From assembly GCA_002405755.1 (NCBI GenBank), contig DHMK01000076.1, positions 1-63,823 of the forward strand: a stretch of 63,823 bases of DNA. Reading direction: 5' to 3'. The notes under the pieces are model-generated. The model was given only the letters and a program-made list of their open reading frames with translations, was not told where the DNA came from and searched no databases. Source of the stretch: Clostridiales bacterium UBA4644. GTDB lineage: Bacteria; Bacillota; Clostridia; Oscillospirales; Butyricicoccaceae. The position numbers and the translations under genes are program-made. This document shows, piece after piece, positions 9,213 through 16,523 of the stretch (its first letter is position 1; every line of letters starts with the position of its first letter).

Positions 9213-10073
9213 TCAGCCCTTCTCCACATCCCGGTTCAGCAGCATCGCGCCGATGCCTGCCTGCAGCAGCTCCTGATGGAGCCGGCGGCCGATGGTCACG
9301 GAGCGGTGCCGACCGCCGGTGCAGCCCACGGCGATCATCAGAGAGGTCTTGCCCTCCTTCACATAAAGCGGCAGAAGGAAGCGTAGCAGGTCTGTGGTCT
9401 TCGCTACGAAGATCTCCGCATTGGGATCGGTAAAGACATAGTTGTAGACCGGCTGGTCCAGCCCGGTCTGAGGGCGCAGCTCCTGCTGATAATAGGGGTT
9501 CTTCAAAAAGCGCACGTCAAAGACCAGGTCGGCTTCCCGGGGGATGCCGTATTTATAGCCGAAGGTACAGACGCAGACCGTCATCATCCCGCCCTCACCT
9601 CCATCGCCAAACAGGCGGAAGAGCCGGTTTTTCAGCCCTGCGGCAGAAAGGGCCGTGGTGTCGATCACATAGTCCGCCTTGCGGCGCACAGGCTCCATCA
9701 GCTCCCGCTCCTGCCGGATGGCGGCCTCCAGCCCTCTGCCGTCCATATCCAGCGGGTGCCGGCGGCGGCTGGCCTTCTGCCGGTTGATGAGCGTCTCATC
9801 GGCACAGTCCAAAAACAGCACATGACAGCTGTTTCCCGCCCGGGAAAGCTCCTCCAGCGTGCGGAACAGATAGGAATAGTCGCTCCCGCCCCGCACGTCC
9901 ACCACAAAGGCGGCCTTTTTGTTTTCCCCGTCCAGGCTGCCGAACAGCTCGGTAAACTGCGGGATCAGCTTCACCGGCATGTTGTCGATGCAGTAATAGC
10001 CGATATCCTCCAAAACATCCGCCGCAAGGCTTTTTCCGGCGCCGCTCATGCCGGAGATGATGAGACATTCCAT
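9213..10073 (-). CDS. rapZ: RNase adapter / nucleotide-binding protein RapZ (YvcJ)
   Basis: A 286-residue P-loop protein. Walker A is GMSGAGKS near residue 7; the C-terminal domain carries the family signature IAVGCTGGRHRSV. In Enterobacteria RapZ delivers GlmZ sRNA to RNase E and senses glucosamine-6-phosphate; in Bacillus YvcJ hydrolyses GTP and affects competence. The start at 10073 was chosen because AGGAAGGGG lies about eight bases upstream and the P-loop then falls at the usual distance from the N-terminus. An upstream in-frame ATG at 10106 overlaps the previous stop (ATGA) and would add 11 residues outside the conserved fold. Confidence 0.92.
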   Translation of the reverse strand: MECLIISGMSGAGKSLAADVLEDIGYYCIDNMPVKLIPQFTELFGSLDGENKKAAFVVDVRGGSDYSYLFRTLEELSRAGNSCHVLFLDCADETLINRQKASRRRHPLDMDGRGLEAAIRQERELMEPVRRKADYVIDTTALSAAGLKNRLFRLFGDGGEGGMMTVCVCTFGYKYGIPREADLVFDVRFLKNPYYQQELRPQTGLDQPVYNYVFTDPNAEIFVAKTTDLLRFLLPLYVKEGKTSLMIAVGCTGGRHRSVTIGRRLHQELLQAGIGAMLLNRDVEKG

Positions 10074-10102
10074 GGCCCGTTCCCCTTCCTGTGTTCTTTC
10101 CT

Positions 10103-10894
10103 TCAAAGGATCTCTTTTGCAAACATCAAAAGCAGACTGCAGGCCTCCCGCAGATAAACGCTGGGGATCAGCCAGGCATAGGGCACCGGCGCGGAGACCG
10201 TCTCCACCTCCATGCCCATGCGCTCCGCAAGATGCTTCGCTCTGTAAAGGTGAAAACCATTACTGACCACGGCAATACTTCCATCCAGATGATTTTCTTC
10301 TATGATCTCCCGGGAAAACCGCAAGTTCTGCTCGGTGTTGCGGGCCTGCTCCTCCAGATAGAGCCGGGAGGGCTCGATGCCCCGGGCCGTCAGATAGCGG
10401 GCCATGGCCTTGGCCTCGGAAATGGACTCGTTGTGCCCCTGACCGCCGGAAAGGACGGCCACCGCCTCTGGTCGGGCCAAAAGCTGCTCCAGCGCCGCGT
10501 CCAGCCGGACCCGCAGCGTGGCGGAGGGCGTCTCTCCCCGCAGCCCCGCCCCCAGGACGATCAGAATATCTGCCTGCGGCTCCGCTGTGCCCCGGACCTG
10601 GGAAAGGATCAGTCCCTCCAGCAAGATCAATACGATCAGGCCAATAGCAACAGCTGTAATGGTGATCGCCTTGCCAGCCTTGAGCCAGCGCTTTGCCTTG
10701 GCCGTCAGGCCCGGCTGCCGCCCCTTGCGGAACAGCCACACCAGCCACGCCGCCAGCAGCAGACAGCAGCCAACCGCCGCCGCCAGAAATCCGGCGCTGG
10801 TGCGCAGATCGCCTGCCAAAATGCAAAGCCCGCCGACGGCCGCCAGCCAGAACGCCGGAGACGCCAGCCACTTTTTGAACTTCCCTTCCTTCAT
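10103..10894 (-). CDS. YdcF/SanA-family (DUF218) membrane protein
   Basis: A 263-residue protein with two or three N-terminal membrane helices (residues about 9-30, 35-55 and 75-97) and a C-terminal DUF218 domain. The signature parts are ILIVLGAGLRG, VLSGGQGHNESISEA, EEQARNTEQN and NGFHLYRAKHLAERMGM. In E. coli relatives (SanA, YdcF, ElyC) act in envelope integrity and lipid-carrier homeostasis; ElyC affects enterobacterial common antigen and undecaprenyl phosphate use. Placement right after murB fits an envelope role, but the reaction is not known. Ten bases separate it from the murB stop. Confidence 0.85.
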   Translation of the reverse strand: MKEGKFKKWLASPAFWLAAVGGLCILAGDLRTSAGFLAAAVGCCLLLAAWLVWLFRKGRQPGLTAKAKRWLKAGKAITITAVAIGLIVLILLEGLILSQVRGTAEPQADILIVLGAGLRGETPSATLRVRLDAALEQLLARPEAVAVLSGGQGHNESISEAKAMARYLTARGIEPSRLYLEEQARNTEQNLRFSREIIEENHLDGSIAVVSNGFHLYRAKHLAERMGMEVETVSAPVPYAWLIPSVYLREACSLLLMFAKEIL

Positions 10895-10903
10895 TTCCGC
10901 TCC

Positions 10904-11800
10904 TTACTTCAAAACGCGGATCTCCGGCTCCAGCAAAACGCCGGTCTGCGCCTGCACCCGCTCCTGCACCAGACGGATCAGCGCCAGCACATCGGCGCAG
11001 GTTGCGCCGCCCCGGTTGACGATAAAGCCCGCGTGCTTTTCCGAGACCTGCGCGCCGCCCACACGGCAGCCCTTCAGGCCGCATTCTTCAATGAGCCGGC
11101 CGGCAAATTGCCCCGCCGGGCGCTTGAAGGCGCTGCCCGCGGAGGGATATTCCAGGGGCTGCTTTTCCCGGCGGCGAGCCGCATAGTCCGCCATTTCTGC
11201 CAGCAGCTGCGCCCGATTTCCCGGCTGCAGCCGGAAAACGCCGTGGAGAATGACCCAATCCGGATGATCGGAATAGATGCTGTGGCGATAAGCAAAGCCA
11301 TGCTCTTCTGCCGAAAGCTCCCGCAGGCCCTCCGGCGTATGGCAGACGCTGGAGACCAGCGTATCGGAGATCTGTCCGCCGTAAGCGCCGGCGTTCATCA
11401 GGATCCCGCCCCCCACTGTCCCGGGGATGCCCTGGGCAAAGGTCAGGCCAGCAAGGCCCCGCTCCGCCGCCAGCGCAGAAAGGCGGCTCAGGGAATAGCC
11501 CGCCGGGACCTGCACCGTCGTCTCATCCAGCCAGACGGGCGCTCCCTCCGGCGTTCGGATCACAAGGCCGTCAAAGCCTTCGTCCGGAGCGAGCACATCG
11601 CTGCCCCGTCCGATGACGGCAAAAGGAAGCCCCTGCTCCGCCGCAAGCTCCAAAAGCGCACAAAGCTGCGCCTCCGTCTCCGGCAGCGCCAGCCAGCGGG
11701 CCGGCCCGCCGATCTGAAAGGTGGTATAGCGGGAAAGCGGCTCCCCGCAGAGCAGGCGAATGCCCTGCTGCGCCGCAAGCATCATCAGTTGCTGTTCCAT
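10904..11800 (-). CDS. murB: UDP-N-acetylenolpyruvoylglucosamine reductase
   Basis: A 298-residue FAD enzyme reducing UDP-GlcNAc-enolpyruvate to UDP-MurNAc, the first committed peptidoglycan precursor. Visible motifs are YTTFQIGGPARWL, the FAD-binding VIGRGSDVLAPDEGFDG, GIPGTVGGGILMNAGAYGG, YRHSIYS (Arg of the active site), AGSAFKRP (general-acid Ser) and FIVNRGGATCADV. It is a type IIb enzyme, lacking the extra E. coli loop. ATG 11800 is preferred because AGGAGG sits six to seven bases ahead of it; the alternative ATG at 11821 has only GAGAAG. It heads the operon running to pcrA. Confidence 0.95.
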   Translation of the reverse strand: MEQQLMMLAAQQGIRLLCGEPLSRYTTFQIGGPARWLALPETEAQLCALLELAAEQGLPFAVIGRGSDVLAPDEGFDGLVIRTPEGAPVWLDETTVQVPAGYSLSRLSALAAERGLAGLTFAQGIPGTVGGGILMNAGAYGGQISDTLVSSVCHTPEGLRELSAEEHGFAYRHSIYSDHPDWVILHGVFRLQPGNRAQLLAEMADYAARRREKQPLEYPSAGSAFKRPAGQFAGRLIEECGLKGCRVGGAQVSEKHAGFIVNRGGATCADVLALIRLVQERVQAQTGVLLEPEIRVLK

Positions 11801-11839
11801 GAAGGCCTCCTGTTTTCCCATCGTCTTCTCTTTCAGTTT

Positions 11840-11848
11840 ATTCTACCA
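11840..11848 (-). promoter_or_regulatory. Possible extended -10 promoter for the murB operon
   Basis: On the minus strand TGG precedes TAGAAT (11845-11840), which fits an extended -10 element. No convincing -35 is visible at 16-18 bases upstream. The site lies about 40 bases before the murB ATG. Confidence 0.35.
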
Positions 11849-11881
11849 CATTTCGTTCTAATAGACCAGCCCAAAAAAATG

Positions 11882-11908
11882 AAAAAATCGGGAGGGCGTC
11901 CTCCCGAT
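11882..11908 (-). terminator. Terminator of the gdhA-sdaAB-sdaAA-GNAT operon
   Basis: A nine-base stem (ATCGGGAGG / CCTCCCGAT, arms 11900-11908 and 11887-11895) with a four-base loop is followed on the minus strand by a run of six T. It starts ten bases after the GNAT stop codon. Confidence 0.92.
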
Positions 11909-11917
11909 GGATCAAGC

Positions 11918-12397
11918 TCATTTTCGGATCAGATTCTGATAGATGGCCGGATGGCCGCCCTCGATGGGGACGGCGCCCACGGTCTTCTGATAAAACCCGA
12001 TGGCTTCGTCGGCCCAGCCGATGATGGCGTAGGCATACCCCATCTCCCACATGGAATGCAGGCTGCACAGCAAAAGTCCCGTCCCCACGCCGGAGATCCG
12101 CGCGTCCTTTTTGACGCCGATGGGGCCAAAATAATCCTTTCCCGTGGCTTCAAAGCAGGCAAAACCGATGATCTCCTTTTCCCGCACGGCGATATAGCAG
12201 GTGCTGGGGACGGTGGAGAGCGCCGCTTCACATTCGTGCATCCATCCGTCGCCGAAGCTTTCCCGCACAAAGGCCAAAACCCGACCCCGGTCCGGCGCGA
12301 TGACCCGTTTGATGGAGACGCCGCGAGCCTGCAGCGTCTGCAGCACGGGCATTTTATCTGGCAAGCTCCAAAGCTTTACAAGCAAGTCCTGTGCCAT
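11918..12397 (-). CDS. GNAT family N-acetyltransferase
   Basis: A 159-residue acetyl-CoA-dependent acyltransferase of the GNAT fold. CYIAVREKEIIGFACFEA forms the beta-4 region and ARISGVGTGLLL is the acetyl-CoA pyrophosphate loop (usual R/Q-x-x-G-x-G/A, here with Ser-Gly-Val). GWADEAIGFYQKTVGA matches the C-terminal beta-6/alpha-4 part. The acceptor cannot be predicted. The ATG at 12397 shares one base with the sdaAA stop (TGATG), so it is translationally coupled to the serine dehydratase. The frame continues far upstream without a plausible protein, so longer start choices are rejected. Confidence 0.85.
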   Translation of the reverse strand: MAQDLLVKLWSLPDKMPVLQTLQARGVSIKRVIAPDRGRVLAFVRESFGDGWMHECEAALSTVPSTCYIAVREKEIIGFACFEATGKDYFGPIGVKKDARISGVGTGLLLCSLHSMWEMGYAYAIIGWADEAIGFYQKTVGAVPIEGGHPAIYQNLIRK

Positions 12398-13266
12398 CAG
12401 AAGAGCCTCCTTTTTGCCGCGATGCCTGCGGGTGTGACGGCAAGGCCGCCCTCGCCGGTCTCCCGGACGCAGGCGGGCATCCCGCAGCCGATCTGGCCCA
12501 TGGCGTCGATGACCTGATCCAGCGGAACGAAGCTCTCGATGCCGGCCAGCGCCAGATCTGCCGCCGCAATGGCCAAGACGGCATAGATTCCGTTGCGCTT
12601 GACGCAGGGCACCTCCACCAGCCCGGCCACCGGGTCGCAGACCAGGCCAAGGCTGTTTTTCAGCGCCAGCGCCGCCGCATTGACGCACTGACGCGGGGAG
12701 CCGCCCATGGCGTCGGTCAGCGCCGCGGCAGCCATGGCCGCAGCCGTACCGCATTCTGCCTGACAGCCCCCTGACGCGCCGGAGATGGTGGCCCTGGTGG
12801 CCGTTACTGCGCCGATGCCGGCGGCTGTGAGCAGCGCGTCCAGGGCGTCCCGGTCTGGGAAGGAATATTCCTCCTGGGCCGCGATCAAAACGCCGGGCAG
12901 GATCCCTGCGGAGCCTGCCGTGGGCGCCGCCGCGATCACGCCCATGGCGGCGTTGTAGCCGCTGGTGGCCAGCGCATAGGCGACGGCCTTCGCCTCCAGC
13001 GGGCCCAGCAGATTTTTATGATTGTGGCAGTGGCGGTAGTAGGTGGCGGCATCGCCGCCGGTGAGCCCGCTGACGGACTTCATATCTGTGGCGATGCCGG
13101 CGCTGGCTGCGTTTTTCATGACCTGCCAGGTCTGCTCCAGCCGGGTCCGAATGACCTCCGCAGAAGCGCCGGAATCCCGCTGCTCCTCCCGCAGGACCAC
13201 CTGCCCCAGAGATAGATTGTTTTTTGCGCTTTCGTCCAGAAGATAATCGATGCTTTGAATTTCCAT
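12397..13266 (-). CDS. sdaAA: L-serine dehydratase, iron-sulfur-dependent, alpha subunit
   Basis: A 289-residue catalytic subunit of the two-chain [4Fe-4S] serine dehydratase, which deaminates L-serine to pyruvate and ammonia. The conserved cluster-binding region shows GASGGCQAECGTAAAM, a Cys in GGSPRQCVNAA and LVCDPVAGLVEVPCVKRN, which together supply the cluster ligands. It lies ten bases downstream of the beta subunit. Together with gdhA in the same operon it points to amino-acid fermentation feeding pyruvate and 2-oxo acids. Confidence 0.95.
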   Translation of the reverse strand: MEIQSIDYLLDESAKNNLSLGQVVLREEQRDSGASAEVIRTRLEQTWQVMKNAASAGIATDMKSVSGLTGGDAATYYRHCHNHKNLLGPLEAKAVAYALATSGYNAAMGVIAAAPTAGSAGILPGVLIAAQEEYSFPDRDALDALLTAAGIGAVTATRATISGASGGCQAECGTAAAMAAAALTDAMGGSPRQCVNAAALALKNSLGLVCDPVAGLVEVPCVKRNGIYAVLAIAAADLALAGIESFVPLDQVIDAMGQIGCGMPACVRETGEGGLAVTPAGIAAKRRLF

Positions 13267-13276
13267 ACCGTCCTCC

Positions 13277-13939
13277 TCAGAACCGTGGGATCATGGCCAC
13301 GGAGGAAACGCTCTCCACATGGCGGAGCTGCTCCACGGTGCTCTCGTCTACGGGAACGTCCGTCTCCACCACGGTGATCACATCCCCCTCCCGCCGGGCG
13401 CGGGAAAGCCGCAGGTTGCCGATATTATAGCCGTTGAGGGAAAGAATATTGGCGATGCCCGCCATAACGCCTGGCTCGTCCCGATGAAACAGGATCAGCG
13501 TATCCTCCGTAAAGGTGGCCTCCGCCTCCAGCCCGTTGATCTCCGCGATGCAGATGGCCCCGCCGCCTACAGATTCCCCCCGCAGGCGGATACGGTTGTT
13601 TTTGGAGGAAGCCTCAATCACCACCGTGTTGGGGTGGTAGCGGGGATCCTCCCCGGTGGCGATCTCATAGGAAAGGCCCCGGAACTCCGTCAGTCCAAGG
13701 CTCTCCCGGATCTTTTCGTTGTCGGTGGAAAAGCCCAGCAGGCCGCCGATGACGGCCTTGTCCGTGCCGTGGCCCCGATAGGTATCGGCAAAGGAGCCGT
13801 AAAAGGTCACCTTCGCCCGGCGCACATCCTCGCCCAACAGCTTGCGGCAGACCAGCCCGATCCGGACGGCCCCCGCCGTATGGGAGGAGGACGGCCCCAC
13901 CGTGATGGGGCCCAAAATATCAAATAACCCGATGTTCAT
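13277..13939 (-). CDS. sdaAB: L-serine dehydratase, iron-sulfur-dependent, beta subunit
   Basis: A 220-residue partner of SdaAA. The N-terminal ITVGPSSSHTAGAVRIG is the hallmark substrate/allosteric domain, and the C-terminus is an ACT domain (DTLILFHRDEPGVMAGIANIL) for amino-acid binding. ATG 13939 is chosen because GGAGG lies seven bases upstream; the in-frame ATG at 13945 would leave only one base of spacing. It begins 26 bases after the gdhA stop, consistent with one transcript. Confidence 0.94.
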   Translation of the reverse strand: MNIGLFDILGPITVGPSSSHTAGAVRIGLVCRKLLGEDVRRAKVTFYGSFADTYRGHGTDKAVIGGLLGFSTDNEKIRESLGLTEFRGLSYEIATGEDPRYHPNTVVIEASSKNNRIRLRGESVGGGAICIAEINGLEAEATFTEDTLILFHRDEPGVMAGIANILSLNGYNIGNLRLSRARREGDVITVVETDVPVDESTVEQLRHVESVSSVAMIPRF

Positions 13940-13965
13940 GGTCATGCCTCCGCGCTTGCTGTCAT

Positions 13966-15246
13966 TTAGGGGAAAATGCCCCGGATCCGCTTGGCCTCGC
14001 AGACCTTGTCCAGCGCCAGCACAAAGGCCGCCTGCCGCAGAGAAAGGCCCGTCCTGGCGCTCTCCTCCCAGACCCGGTCAAAGGTCTTCAAAACCAGATT
14101 TTTCATCATCCGGTTCACTTCATATTCATCCCACATCAGCGACTGCACGTTCTGCACCCGCTCGAAATAATCCACGATAACAGCGCCGGTGGTGGCCACC
14201 AGATCGGGGATCACGCAGATCTCCCGCCGGGCAAGAAGCGCGTCGCCCTCAAAGGAGATCTGTCCGTTGCCGCATTCCAGCACCAGCTGCGCCTGCACGC
14301 CGGCGGCGTTTTCCCCGTCGATCAGGGCACAGGAGGCGCTCAGCGCCAGAATGGCGCAGTCTGTCTGCAGAACGGCTTCCCGGGAAATATGCCCCACGCC
14401 GGGGGCCTGATAATCCCGCAAACAGCCGCCCGCTTCCTTAAATGCCGCCACCTCCGGCAGGTCGAGTCCCGCTTCCCGACGGATGCCGCCGGTGGAATCC
14501 GCCAGCGCCACGATGCGGACGCCCTCCTCATACATGCTCCTCGCCGCGCTGCGGCCTACCTTGCCAAAGCCGGCCAGCGCCGCCGTCCAGCGATCCTGGG
14601 GCAGCTTGAGCCGCTTGATGGCCTCCCGCAGCACAAAGACCGCGCCCTTGCCCGCGGCGTCCTTTCGGCCAAGGCTGCCGCCCAGCTCCTTGGGCTTGCC
14701 GGTGACGATGCCCGGGATGGCCCTGCCCGCCATCATGCTGTAGGTATCCATGATCCAGCCCATGACCACCTGATCCGTCCCCACGTCCGGCGCGGGGATG
14801 TCCACATCCGGGCCGATCACCGGCAGGATCATGGCCGTATAGCGCCGGGTCAGCCGGGCCAGCTCCGCCCGACTGAGCTTTTCCGGATCCACCGCAACGC
14901 CGCCCTTTGCGCCGCCGAAGGGCAGGCCCGCCAACGTGCATTTCAGCGTCATCAGCCCCGCAAGGCCCCGGATGGAATCGTGGTCCACCGTCTCCGAAAA
15001 GCGCACGCCGCCCTTATAGGGACCCAGCAGGCTGGAATGCTGCACTCGATAGCCCTTGAATATCTCCACCGTGCCGTCGTCCATTTCCACCGGGATCGAC
15101 ACCAGCAGCTCCCGCTCCGGATATTTTGCAAACTCATACTGCGTTCGGGTCAGCTTCAGATAGTCCGCCGCCTGATCCACCCGCCGGGTAAAATCCTCAT
15201 AATAATGTCCCACTGCTTCACCGCCTGTCATTTTTTCTAAAATCAT
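13966..15246 (-). CDS. gdhA: Glu/Leu/Phe/Val dehydrogenase (glutamate dehydrogenase type)
   Basis: A 426-residue NAD(P)-dependent oxidoreductase interconverting glutamate with 2-oxoglutarate and ammonia. Landmarks are KGGVRFSETVD, the catalytic lysine region LPFGGAKGGVAVDP, IPAPDVGTDQ and the nucleotide-binding LAGFGKVGRSAA. The length fits the hexameric bacterial family of 415-450 residues. Substrate specificity within the Glu/Leu/Phe/Val group is inferred. ATG 15246 has no clear Shine-Dalgarno; a downstream GTG near residue 12 is an alternative. A sigma-A-type promoter and a palindrome lie immediately upstream. The gene heads the operon with sdaAB, sdaAA and a GNAT gene. Confidence 0.92.
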   Translation of the reverse strand: MILEKMTGGEAVGHYYEDFTRRVDQAADYLKLTRTQYEFAKYPERELLVSIPVEMDDGTVEIFKGYRVQHSSLLGPYKGGVRFSETVDHDSIRGLAGLMTLKCTLAGLPFGGAKGGVAVDPEKLSRAELARLTRRYTAMILPVIGPDVDIPAPDVGTDQVVMGWIMDTYSMMAGRAIPGIVTGKPKELGGSLGRKDAAGKGAVFVLREAIKRLKLPQDRWTAALAGFGKVGRSAARSMYEEGVRIVALADSTGGIRREAGLDLPEVAAFKEAGGCLRDYQAPGVGHISREAVLQTDCAILALSASCALIDGENAAGVQAQLVLECGNGQISFEGDALLARREICVIPDLVATTGAVIVDYFERVQNVQSLMWDEYEVNRMMKNLVLKTFDRVWEESARTGLSLRQAAFVLALDKVCEAKRIRGIFP

Positions 15247-15277
15247 GCCGGGCTTTTGTCTGTTTTCAACAGATCTC

Positions 15278-15299
15278 CGTCATTTTCCGGAAAATAACG
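15278..15299. promoter_or_regulatory. Operator-like palindrome before gdhA
   Basis: A 22-base near-perfect palindrome with arms CGTTATTTTCC and GGAAAATGACG (10 Watson-Crick pairs plus one G-T) and no spacer. It lies about 5-26 bases downstream of the expected transcription start of the gdhA promoter. Repressor binding is inferred; an RNA hairpin is also possible. Confidence 0.5.
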
Positions 15300-15310
15300 C
15301 GATTTTCTTT

Positions 15311-15339
15311 ATTATAGCAGAAAACCGGCCGCAGAACAA
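15311..15339 (-). promoter_or_regulatory. Sigma-A-type promoter of the gdhA operon
   Basis: Minus-strand -35 TTGTTC (15339-15334) and perfect -10 TATAAT (15316-15311) are separated by 17 bases. The -35 lies in the loop of the rpoD-operon terminator. Confidence 0.75.
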
Positions 15340-15349
15340 CCACGGCCGG
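15321..15349 (-). terminator. Terminator of the dnaG-rpoD operon
   Basis: Stem CCGGCCG / CGGCCGG (arms 15343-15349 and 15325-15331) with an 11-base loop and TTTT on the minus strand, 48 bases after the rpoD stop. It overlaps the gdhA promoter. Confidence 0.8.
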
Positions 15350-15396
15350 ACCTGTAGATCTATACAATTTTTCGATCAGAGCTTCGTTCGTTTTGC

Positions 15397-16521
15397 TCAA
15401 TTCAAAAAATCCTTGAGCTTTTTGGAGCGGGAGGGATGGCGCAGCTTGCGCAGAGCCTTGGCTTCGATCTGGCGGATACGCTCCCGGGTGACGTTGAACT
15501 CCTTGCCGACCTCCTCCAGCGTGCGGCTGCGGCCGTCCTCGATGCCGAAGCGCAGGCGCAGGACCTTTTCCTCCCGGGGGGTCAGCGTTCCCAAAACCTC
15601 CACCAGCTGCTCCTTCAGCAGCGTGAAGGAAGCCACCTCGGCGGGCTCGGGTGCATCGTCGTCGGGGATAAAGTCGCCCAGATGAGAATCCTCCTCCTCG
15701 CCGATGGGCGTCTCCAGCGAGACCGGCTCCAGCGCGATCTTCAGGATATCCCGAACCTTCTGCACCGGCATATGCATCTCCTCCGCAACCTCCTCGGGAG
15801 AGGGATCGTGGCCCAGCTCCTGCAGCAGCTGACGGGAGACCCGGATGACCTTGTTGATGGTCTCCACCATATGGACGGGGATGCGGATGGTGCGGGCCTG
15901 GTCGGCAATGGCCCGGGTGATGGCCTGGCGGATCCACCAGGTGGCATAGGTGGAAAACTTATAGCCCTTGGTGTAGTCAAACTTTTCCACGGCCTTGATC
16001 AGGCCCAGATTACCCTCCTGGATCAGGTCCAGAAACTGCATTCCCCGGCCAACATAGCGCTTTGCGATTGACACCACCAGACGGAGATTGGCCTCTGCCA
16101 GGCGTTTTTTGGCGTTTTCGTCCCCCTCCAGCATGCGCTTCGCCAGCTCGATCTCCTCCTCCGGAGAGAGCAGATCCACCTTTCCGATCTCCTTCAGATA
16201 CATACGGACAGGATCGTCGATGGCAAGGCCGTCGGCCATGGCGAAGGTCTCGTTGATCTCGTCCTCCGTGACCTCCTCCACATCATCGAAATGCTCCTCG
16301 CTGGGGCTGGCCAGCTCGTCGTTCAGCTCTTCCTCATCCATGGCGATCTCCACACCCATCTTGTCCAGCGCGGCATAGAACTTATCCTGCTGATCCGCGT
16401 CCAGCTCCAGCGCGTCGATGGCGTTATTGATCTCCTTCGTGGTGATCTTACCGTGAGCCTTGCCGTATTCCAGCAGATCGTGCAGCACCTGCTGCTTGTT
16501 TTTGGTTTCCTGTTCGGCCAT
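15397..16521 (-). CDS. rpoD: Primary RNA polymerase sigma factor (sigma-A/RpoD)
   Basis: A 374-residue housekeeping sigma-70 factor, about the size of Bacillus SigA. Region 1.2 has DPVRMYLKEIGKVDLL, region 2 has RLVVSIAKRYVGRGMQFLDL and FSTYATWWIRQAITRA (the -10 recognition and melting helix), region 3 has AVIRV-type PSPEEVAEEM, and region 4.2 ends in TLEEVGKEFNVTRERIRQ for -35 recognition. ATG 16521 is preferred: GGAGG within the last dnaG codons lies seven bases upstream, whereas ATG 16527 would be one base from it. Only two bases separate it from the dnaG stop, as in the macromolecular synthesis operon. Confidence 0.97.
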   Translation of the reverse strand: MAEQETKNKQQVLHDLLEYGKAHGKITTKEINNAIDALELDADQQDKFYAALDKMGVEIAMDEEELNDELASPSEEHFDDVEEVTEDEINETFAMADGLAIDDPVRMYLKEIGKVDLLSPEEEIELAKRMLEGDENAKKRLAEANLRLVVSIAKRYVGRGMQFLDLIQEGNLGLIKAVEKFDYTKGYKFSTYATWWIRQAITRAIADQARTIRIPVHMVETINKVIRVSRQLLQELGHDPSPEEVAEEMHMPVQKVRDILKIALEPVSLETPIGEEEDSHLGDFIPDDDAPEPAEVASFTLLKEQLVEVLGTLTPREEKVLRLRFGIEDGRSRTLEEVGKEFNVTRERIRQIEAKALRKLRHPSRSKKLKDFLN

Positions 16522-16523
16522 GT

